Source of the DNA: Sipunculus nudus
Lineage: Eukaryota; Annelida; Sipuncula; Golfingiida; Sipunculidae
DNA: 64,000 nucleotides
Assembly (NCBI GenBank): GCA_026874595.1
Contig: CM049313.1
Location: 29,816,008 to 29,880,007 of the forward strand
Reading direction: 5' to 3'
Part shown: positions 56,756-64,000 of the stretch, piece after piece
Layout: each line of letters starts with the position of its first letter
Numbering within the stretch: the stretch's first letter is position 1
Position numbers and translations under genes: made by a program
The notes under the pieces: model-generated
Told to the model about the DNA's origin: nothing
Seen by the model: only the letters and a program-made list of their open reading frames with translations
The model's database searches: none

Positions 56756-57189
56756 TACTGTGGTTGCCTTTTTGCTCGCGAGGGTTTTAATTTCGCGATA
56801 TTCGCGAATGGGAAATAATCGCAAAAATGACTCCCTCGGGAATAATTGGCCAATTGAGTGTGTCCTTCTGATTAAGTGTAGCCAATCCTTGAATGGGAAT
56901 AGGTTAGAACATGAGAAATCTTAATATAAGTTACATCCATGCAGTTATAGGGAAAACATTCCCTTAAATTTGAACTAAAGAACCTGTGCTGTGTGTACGG
57001 GCCCATCCTTATATGAGGAGAATATCACAAGCTCATGAATTATTCTCAAATTAAAATACACACAGCAATGGCTTTACCAAAGATTTGATATAGGTTCTGG
57101 TGAGATCGCGAAAATGACACCCTCGCGAAACATTAAAAATGGAGAAATCGCGAAATTTCAGCCTCGCGAATATGAAGCCAACCACAGTA
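56756..57189. mobile_element. MITE with TA ends and TTTCGCGA-rich termini
   Basis: The left end reads TACTGTGGTTGCCTT...CTCGCGAGG, and the right end is its inverted counterpart (...GAAGCCAACCACAGTA). Within the ends, CGCGAA motifs recur about ten times in both orientations. TA flanks suggest a Tc1/mariner-type duplication. No ORF of note. Confidence 0.7.
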
Positions 57190-57559
57190 GATGAGCTGGG
57201 TTGGACACCTGGATCAGCTGTGGCCAGCAATAAGCTGCCCAGCTGCAAGTACATGCCCCACGTGAAGCGTGCATAATTGGCCTGAAAGGTCAAGTAGAGG
57301 GCATACAGGTGACTGAAGAGGGGCTGTTAGAGCCTTGGTCTGACATGTTCTCATAAAAAACTTTAATAAAAGCTACAGTTTTTGGCCAATTTATTTCAAC
57401 TTTCAAAACTAACAAGTTGAAATCCTTATTTCTGCATGATATGAAAATTATATCAACAGTGCTTACAGGAAACAAACATGCCATGATAAAAATTAGGCAA
57501 AATTTAAGGTACTGATTTTATATTTATACTAATAACTTATAAAATTTGAAAAATTCAGA
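57190..57559. other. Spacer, no gene recognised
   Basis: Non-coding sequence between the CGCGAA-rich MITE and the repeat related to 51538-52086. Confidence 0.4.
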
Positions 57560-57935
57560 ACTAATTTTGGGTACACCATTGAATCTTGATTAAATAATGT
57601 AAAATCCCTGACAAAAAAAAAGAAATCTCTAGCTTCAGCAATTTTCATGTTATGGGAGTAAATAGATTTCTTTTTTACAAAGGGCATTATGTTTGGGCCC
57701 ATAACTTAAAACAATTTAGCAATACTCACATCAATTCTGGCATGTGCATAGAGTATAAATAGAAGAACATGTATATTTATATGATCAAAGTCATATCAGT
57801 GGTTTTGATATTAGGCAGTCTTGAAGTGTAAAAATGAGTTTTTAATTAAAAATTAAAGTTTTTTTCTTAATATCTCAAAGGAATGAAGCTCTAGTGGTAT
57901 GGCAGGGGTGACTTATAGTCAGCTGAGCTAAAAAT
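57560..57935 (+). repeat. Relative of the 51538-52086 element, half hairpin
   Basis: Shares GGGCCCATAACTT, CTGGCATGT and GTGGTTTTGATATTAGGCAG with 51690-51850. It ends in TGACTTATAGTCAGCTGAGC + TAAAAA, the right half of the terminal hairpin. Confidence 0.65.
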
Positions 57936-59613
57936 GGTGGTGCCATCAGCAACCAATTTTGCACAGTGTCCATCTGTTCATCTGCTTTGGTTAAATCACT
58001 CATATCTCTGAAGTGAATGGACTTATCCATCTGAAATTTTGCATGTTTATTCATCCTGGATATCTTTCTCAATTTTTTGGCAGGCGGTGGTACCTACTTT
58101 CCCCGTTCAGGATGCAGACATCCAAGCTTATATCTCAGGACTGGTTTGACATATCCTCTTAAAATTTTGCATGTGTTTAAGCCCCTGTCACATTAGCACT
58201 GCATGCAACTTACAGGTGACAATTTTTGCTGCCCGCAGCTCCCTGCATTTGGCATGGATCTGGCAGTATCTTGCCCATATCTTGTCTGGACATGCCCGCA
58301 GGTGCGCATGGAAGTCAGAATTGCCCAGCAGGGGGCACGTTGCGGCCGCAAGTCACAGGCAGTTAATTAACCCACTTGAGAAAGTATGTTGGCCGTGGAC
58401 CTGTGGCAATTTCGAGCCAGCACGTGTCAGATGCAGGCATGGAGCGTGAGTTTTGCTTACAAGGAACGGTGTCCGTACTGCCGACCTGCGTGTGTATTCC
58501 GTCATTTCTGCGGGCATAGAGCGAGGTAGACGAGGAATGTGAGAGCATGTTGAGGGCCAGTTACTGTCTTCCTGCTGGTAATCTGAGGGCTGGCTGCGGG
58601 GAAGTTGCTGGCATTCTGTGATTACCTCTGTCACATAAATAGTCCGGCTACCGACATGCACAACTCTTGCGCCTTGCAGGCAACTCCCCCATATCTGGCC
58701 CGGGGCTGGCACGCAGATAACCCGCAGTGCCCATATGTGGCCCAGAGCTAAAACAGACCTGTCTGTAAGCTCTCCCAAGCATGGCCCGCATGTCACACGG
58801 AGCACACGCAAGTCCAACGCAGATTCTACACATCCAACAGGCAAGTTCCACACGAAACCTGCCCAAATCTAGGCTTTCCCGCAGATACTTTCCTGCGTTC
58901 AACAAAATTCATGCACGCAACAAGCCTGTGGGGCCCACGCAGTGCATATATGACAGGGCCTTTAGATCTCACGTAGCTCTTTATCATACGCAAAACTGGT
59001 GGCACCACCTGCAACCATTTCTGCACAGCATCCGTCTGTTTGTCTGCCTTGGGATAAAATCACTCATATCTCAGCAGTGGTTTGACTTATCTGCCTAAAA
59101 TTTTGCATGTATATACATCTTGGTTAGCTTTCTCGACTTGTGGCAGGTAGCGCCACCTACTTTCCCGTTCAGGCTGCAGACATCCATGCTTATATGCAAC
59201 ACATCTCTCTATTTCCCCTTGCCACTCAATCCATGCCTCACTTCACCCGTCCCACTCTGGTTTTGGTGGATACACGTAGTCACTTGTCGACTACCCATAT
59301 TCTAGTTTATCATATCAAATTACTTTCAAAGTGCGACTATGACTATCGAACATGGAAATATTTATACATGTACATATGTCTACCAGTTACATATAATAAA
59401 GTCTATGACAACGAAATTATAAGAATTACAGTTATCATAATAGTTACATGTATAATTTAAAAACTGAGTGTTCATAAGTAAAATATGACTTGAATAACTA
59501 AAGAAACTAAGAGTAACAAAGACATTCATGTACCTGTGAGTTAAATATTTAAAATACAGTGACTACAAGTTTCAAAGATAAAACAAGGGACCAATGGGTC
59601 ACGGCGCTCAGCT
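57936..59613 (-). mobile_element. Family III element in minus orientation, carrying a nested insertion
   Basis: From right to left: terminus (59583-59613, GGGACCAATGGGTC form), subterminal TAGAATA.GGGTAGTC hairpin (59269-59305), core half-units (59140-59160, 58990-59010 and 57940-58160). The 782-bp DNA transposon at 58180-58961 interrupts one half-unit: GCATGTGTTTA and TTAGATCTCACGTAGCTC are the two sides of a continuous core sequence. Confidence 0.75.
58180..58961. mobile_element. 782-bp non-autonomous DNA transposon, TTA target duplication
   Basis: TTA is duplicated at 58177-58179 and 58962-58964. The ends are inverted: AGCCCCTGTCACATTAGCAC at the left, and the complement AGGCCCTGTCATATATGCAC at the right. 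A 3-bp TTA duplication is typical of PIF/Harbinger elements. The interior is much more GC-rich than the neighbourhood, which lengthens chance open frames on both strands; none shows a domain. Confidence 0.75.
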
Positions 59614-59655
59614 TATTATGATTGGACTATAAATGTTTCTCAACTGTGATACTAT

Positions 59656-60448
59656 TGTTACAACGGGGAATTAGGGGAGTTCTTCCCTGGCCATAACACA
59701 GTCACACGGCGCGTCAGGTGAATAACTGAGACAGTCCAAGTTGGATATTGTGCTGTTTTATTTCCAGTTGTCTTGATTTACATGTTGATGATGGCGTGGG
59801 TCTGTCTGCCAGTTCCCAGCCCAACACAGGATTTTGTATCAGTATTACTACGTCACAAACCTTTACATCATCTTACACTTTTTCTATTGGATATTGGATA
59901 TGTGTCATTATGACATACCTGAATGTTTAGATAACCATATATGGCTTCGGCTTTCGCCTACGCACAAACTTTTTCCTTGTTTTACCTAAAGCTCATGTAA
60001 TATCATTATATTCCTGTCATTAATATATTCAGGGTACATATTTGTCTCCTGATCAATTCTGTGTGACCCAGCTACTTACTGACTCACTTTTGGTACAGTT
60101 TTCCTGTCCTAAATTACTGCCTCATGCGCAGGCCGGTATTCACCGTACCTTTGACTTTTATATCATTTTACACTGTCATCCAGATCTAAACCTGGCTTCT
60201 GCTGATGCCTATAATAACAGAATCTATTTTGGCTTACTTGATTAAGTTTACATTCACATGGCTATAACAATTATACCAGTCTATAGTAATCACTGGTTGT
60301 CTGCATTCAGAATTTATGTCCATTAAAATACTCATTTATCAGCTTCTTTTCTAAACCTATATGCTAACCGACATATGGAGATCGGAATCCAAACACCTGT
60401 CTTACAATGGTAGACAATGCGTTGGTACACCAATTTAGGCTATTATCA
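59656..60448 (-). repeat. Candidate 3' LTR of the right-edge Ty3 element
   Basis: On the minus strand it starts TGATAATAGCC after a purine-rich GACAGAGAGAAA, has TATAAAAG near 60159 and AATAAA near 59757, and ends GTTGTAACA. The order PPT, TG, TATA, AATAAA, CA fits an LTR. The 5' copy lies outside the window, so the borders are unconfirmed. Confidence 0.4.
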
Positions 60449-61485
60449 TTTCTCTCTGTCGATCTATCTGTCTTTCCATCTGCTGAACTGGTAACTGATC
60501 TTATGTGTACCAAAATATTGCGTTAAAATCAGTAATTAATTATAATAGATATTAACACCTCTTACCACATAACATATCCCTGGGGCTCAAAATTTGAACT
60601 CCGGGTCAAATACACAGTAAGATGAACAACACACTGGGGACAATGTGTACAACATTAGAACAATGTAAGCAAGAATAATAGGATAAATCGGTGAATATAT
60701 GTATAATAACAATAATGATCATAACGATAGACATATATAAAATACAAGAAGTATCAATAGTATAACATGAAAAATCGCATCAAAGTACTGGCTGCAGCGG
60801 CAGTACAATCCATAAACATCAATATAGTATCAGGAAACATGGATAATACAATATACTAGTAGCTATCTCTAGTATGCTAGTTGTTTTTTTTGTTTTTATA
60901 TATATTTTTTGTGTGTGTGTTGGAGTACATCTTATCGTAACACAGCAAGAAGGTAAAATAGTTGTCCCTTAATTGTTTGATAATATTCAATAAGTTTCAT
61001 GAAGGTACAATCACAGGGAAATACATTATAGATATATATATTTAAATATACATATGAAAAGACCAATATACATAATATGATAAGAATATAATGCAGGATA
61101 AATATACATCAATGAGATCTACACATGGTATGTAGTGATGATTAACTACACATAAGATATAATGATAAGGGATAATAAGTATACAGATATATGCATGGCT
61201 TATTTGCAAGGAGGCAAAAATTATACATATTAGTAGTCACACAGCCTTTTTCTTTAGTGATTTTAAAGCTTTTGTACATTTTGTTTCATTGTTTTTTTTT
61301 TTCAATATGCACGTATTAAGGAACAATAAGAATAAGTATATGTACAATCGTAACAACAAGATTAATGCTACCTATGTCATGTATTATCAAGAAATATCAT
61401 AAAAGACAGTATCATATAACAAAGATATATATACATATGCATATAGCGACAATTTTCTAAATAGACGCTACATAAGTAAATAACC
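60449..61485 (-). other. Long AT-rich 3' region of the right-edge element
   Basis: Sits between the last ORF and the candidate LTR. No gene seen. Confidence 0.45.
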
Positions 61486-61995
61486 TCAACGTGATATTGC
61501 ACCAGCTAATGATACATTATCAGATAGTGGATACAACGTAGCATGCGTTGTATTATCCGTCATGGACATCGTGGACAACGATGCCATGAACGGAGGTACA
61601 GCAGGAAACATTGCTGTTTTGAGTGCCTGACCCGGAACTTTTAATGGATTTGTAGCGACTTTATTGTCTACGTCCATTTCATAGGAAGTGGGGTCCTCCC
61701 GTGTAGGACACGAGTTAACCAAATACACTACGCCGTGATGTTTCATCGTAAGAATCGTAATAGGAAGTCTGTGACGCAACATGCGTTTTAATTTCCATGA
61801 TTGCCAAAACGGTATATAAACGTGCTGAGGTATGGGGACTGTGTCATTGTTAATCATACGAGTGGAAACAACAGGGTTGCCATGCCAGCTAATAATCAAT
61901 TGATAGCACAGGTAAGTGGAATGTATTTCTTCCCGTGTGATGCCCATTTTCTGTAAGGGGACAAGGAATGGATGAATAAGTATGAGGAATGACAT
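61486..61995 (-). CDS. Unrecognised ORF downstream of Ty3 pol
   Basis: A 169-codon open frame on the pol strand, 190 bp after the pol stop, in the position where env or accessory genes sit in retroviral-type elements. I do not recognise it. The protein is mixed: an N-terminal hydrophobic run (MSFLILIHPFLVPL), which could be coincidental, and a later MGITREEIHS that may be the true start. It then has WHGNPVVSTRMINNDTVPIPQHVYIPFW and a Ser/Thr/Met-rich tail. There is no Cys pattern, furin site or clear C-terminal membrane anchor, so an envelope is not supported. Its openness next to an intact pol is the main argument that it is real. Confidence 0.45.
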   Translation of the reverse strand: MSFLILIHPFLVPLQKMGITREEIHSTYLCYQLIISWHGNPVVSTRMINNDTVPIPQHVYIPFWQSWKLKRMLRHRLPITILTMKHHGVVYLVNSCPTREDPTSYEMDVDNKVATNPLKVPGQALKTAMFPAVPPFMASLSTMSMTDNTTHATLYPLSDNVSLAGAISR

Positions 61996-62185
61996 ATGAG
62001 AATAGTAAATCTCTCAACAAGTGTGTATTGATCTTAACCTTAAGGATTTAAGATGGTAATTTTATTGCTATAGCTATTTATGTGCAAGACCAACACATCT
62101 GCAGAGTGATGATAAATTATATGAAAATGAAACGGATGATATCCTCGTCATCTCACTATTAGGGTCTATATACGGGTGAGTACAG

Positions 62186-64000
62186 TCAGTGTATTGAACG
62201 TTTGTTTTTACGTTTGCGTACCTGACCGGTCATTGTTCGTTTAATGTGAAATTCACGGATAAGTGCGGGCGAAATATCGTCAGCATATTCCCAGGAAGAT
62301 TTCCGTGATTTGTCCTCCCATTTCACGAAATACACACGCTTTCCTTGGTGTTTTGAACACTTCATAAGCCTATTAACGGCAGCGTATGCATCATGGGAAG
62401 TTTGAGATCGACCTGGACTGTCTGGATCCAAGATAGCACGATCTCTAGGGGATGTATCACGCTGGGATGAATCTACACGGGTCGAGGGGGGATCATCGGT
62501 GGGAGGATCGCGACGATTTGTCGGACGATCCTGGGGATCAAAATATTTTTTTAACCTATTACTATGCACGAAAGCGGGTAAAGCTTTGTTAGAACGGCAA
62601 TCAATAAGTTTATACGTATTATTAGAATTGGCTATTGCAATGTAGTATGGGCCTAAGTATTTGGGGAGTAATTTTGGCGTAAGACCTGGGGTTTTGGCCA
62701 TACGTTTTAACAGAACACGATCACCGACCTGAAAGTCAGGTTGAGATGCTTTTATATCATGTCGCTGTTTAATTTTATCTTTGGTCTCAGAAGTAATATC
62801 AGCTACTATCTCCCTAATTTGTCTCAGGCGTGTAGTTAATAAATCAAGGTATGCCTGATCGGGCGTGGACAGTTTAGGTGCAGGTAACAACTGCACATCA
62901 ATTGGAAGTGTTGGTTTCTTACCAAACAAAATTTGATATGGGCTAAAGCCATCAAGTTGTGCCTGAGGTCTGAAACGAAAAGCCATTAATAAACTTGGAA
63001 TTAAATCAGCCCAATTTGATTGATCCGCTTCTATATATGTCCGAAGTGATTGGACCAAAGTGCGGTTATAAACTTCCACCTGACCATTCGAGGCTGGGTG
63101 GTAAGCACTTGTTTCTACTTTTGTAATTTGAAAAAGTTTACATAATTGTTTAATCAAATGGGACATAAAGTTAGCACCTCTATCCGAAACGAGGCTATGC
63201 GGGGGTCCAAACCTGGTAATAAAGGTATTATAAATAGCCTTGGCGATAGACTGTGCATTCTGTTCTCGTAATGGAACAGCCTCTACCCATTTTGAAAAAC
63301 TGTCAACCATGACAAGAACATATTTATATCCTTTTGGAGTTGTTTTCAGGGGGCCACAGACGTCTACATGGACTCGAGAGAACACAGAGGAAAGTGGGTA
63401 ATTAATAAGTGGTGCATCCCTTGCATGGAAATGTCGTTTTGCAACCTGACAAGCGTCACAAGATCGTATGTATTTTGTAATATCAGCATACATAGAATGC
63501 CAGTAGTACTTCTGTCGTAAGGCTTCGTAGGTAGAATTAATACCAAAATGACAACCAGCAGCCAAAGAATCATGATAAGATCTTAAAATATCATCACGCA
63601 AGATATGGGGAATGACTAACTGAATATATGGTGCATTTTTTTGTTTACTGCTGGAGCGAGGATAATAACGATGGTATAGAATATTATTATCCAGAAAATA
63701 ATTTTGACTTTCTAAAATAACGTTTCTGGCTAAACGTTGATTATCAGGTAAGTCAGTTTTATTCCTAAGGTATTTTATGATAGGTATTAAATCCTCATCT
63801 TGACCCTGTAATTCCTGTATCGGGGTAATCTCAGGAAGAAGATGTTCCAATAACTGTTGTGGGGTCGCGTCCGTGTAATTTTGCGAGGCTTGAGCCAACT
63901 CTTGTAATTGATTAATTTCAGGAGTTATGATCTGAGAGCTATAAGTAAAGCGATGTTCAACCAAATCAGATGTCTGATCCGGAATAGTCTGCGTAGAAAG
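62186..64000 (-). CDS. Ty3/gypsy pol, integrase and chromodomain part, open (runs off window)
   Basis: The minus-strand frame is open from the window edge to a stop at 62186-62188 (about 600 codons seen). Counting from 63964, the zinc module has H131, H139, C169 and C172 (YHDSLAAGCHFG...CDACQ). The core has Asp in HVDVCGP (201), Asp in LVSDRGANF (261) and Glu in GQVEVYN (297): all catalytic positions are kept. A GPY-type KYLGPYYIA follows, then a Pro/Asp/Arg-rich linker and a C-terminal chromodomain (VYFVKWEDKSRKSSWEYADDI). Protease, RT and RNase H must lie to the right of the window. No stop or frameshift is visible, unlike every other retroelement here, so this copy may be young. It is a relative of the broken fragment at 12941-15204. 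Confidence 0.92.
   Translation of the reverse strand, partial: LSTQTIPDQTSDLVEHRFTYSSQIITPEINQLQELAQASQNYTDATPQQLLEHLLPEITPIQELQGQDEDLIPIIKYLRNKTDLPDNQRLARNVILESQNYFLDNNILYHRYYPRSSSKQKNAPYIQLVIPHILRDDILRSYHDSLAAGCHFGINSTYEALRQKYYWHSMYADITKYIRSCDACQVAKRHFHARDAPLINYPLSSVFSRVHVDVCGPLKTTPKGYKYVLVMVDSFSKWVEAVPLREQNAQSIAKAIYNTFITRFGPPHSLVSDRGANFMSHLIKQLCKLFQITKVETSAYHPASNGQVEVYNRTLVQSLRTYIEADQSNWADLIPSLLMAFRFRPQAQLDGFSPYQILFGKKPTLPIDVQLLPAPKLSTPDQAYLDLLTTRLRQIREIVADITSETKDKIKQRHDIKASQPDFQVGDRVLLKRMAKTPGLTPKLLPKYLGPYYIAIANSNNTYKLIDCRSNKALPAFVHSNRLKKYFDPQDRPTNRRDPPTDDPPSTRVDSSQRDTSPRDRAILDPDSPGRSQTSHDAYAAVNRLMKCSKHQGKRVYFVKWEDKSRKSSWEYADDISPALIREFHIKRTMTGQVRKRKNKRSIH

Noticed and set aside
58353-58853. 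166-codon minus-strand open frame, plus overlapping frames on both strands
   Set aside because: It lies inside the GC-rich MITE, where stops are rare by composition. No motif, and several frames are open at once.
61486-61995. Envelope gene of an endogenous retrovirus
   Set aside because: No cleavage site, fusion segment, Cys pattern or clear transmembrane anchor; position alone is not enough.

Overview
The window looks like a TE-dominated, AT-rich animal genome, most likely a marine invertebrate and probably a bivalve mollusc. This is inferred from long AT-rich spacers, dinucleotide runs, and a mix of L1-like LINE, Penelope-like, chromodomain Ty3, Gmr1-like Ty3, MULE and hairpin-ended tandem-repeat elements resembling the bivalve 'pearl'/Helentron-associated type. 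There are no operons, prokaryotic genes or CRISPR arrays. The species cannot be named from sequence alone. Nearly every recognisable protein comes from a mobile element. The one convincing host gene is an intact coding exon for the minor-spliceosome protein U11/U12-35K (SNRNP35) at 52619-53257, minus strand.

Layout. 1-2253: 5' end of a minus-strand LTR element with a Gag-like ORF broken by two in-frame stops. 2690-12680: scattered parts of an L1-like LINE (ORF1, the first codons of ORF2, then ORF2 from the end of the endonuclease to the C-terminal Cys/His motif), separated by MITEs and a tandem-repeat element. ORF2 is itself cut by a 699-bp DNA transposon with a 9-bp target duplication. 12941-15204: Ty3 integrase plus chromodomain, cut by a 212-bp LINE 3' end. 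15845-16258: 91-bp minisatellite. 18065-19126: open MULE transposase domain, with a striking heat-shock-type promoter (19198-19334) pointing away from it. 20927-25820: LTR-like remnant, dispersed repeats and a GGTGGCGCCACC tandem-repeat element. 27828-31622: Ty3 element with the unusual Gmr1-like order Gag-PR-IN-RT, truncated in RT. 31996-36832: complete minus-strand Ty3 element with 213-bp LTRs (211/213 identical) and TATAT target duplication, yet broken ORFs. 37716-44124: modular tandem repeats, including ~290-bp units rich in nuclear-receptor-like half-sites. 45384-47047: large palindrome whose arms look like facing LTRs. 47625-52086: hairpin-ended repeat elements, one of which has split a Penelope-like element between its RT and GIY-YIG parts. 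52619-53257: SNRNP35. 53305-59613: more repeat elements with DNA-transposon insertions. 59656-64000: 3' half of an apparently intact minus-strand chromodomain Ty3 element with an unrecognised extra ORF after pol.

The genes do not form a pathway. The informative structure is nesting: exact insertion junctions give the order of events and define element ends. The most interesting signals are a hairpin-ended non-autonomous family whose cores and termini recombine, the Gmr1-like gene order, the phased heat-shock elements, and the convergent-promoter palindrome.
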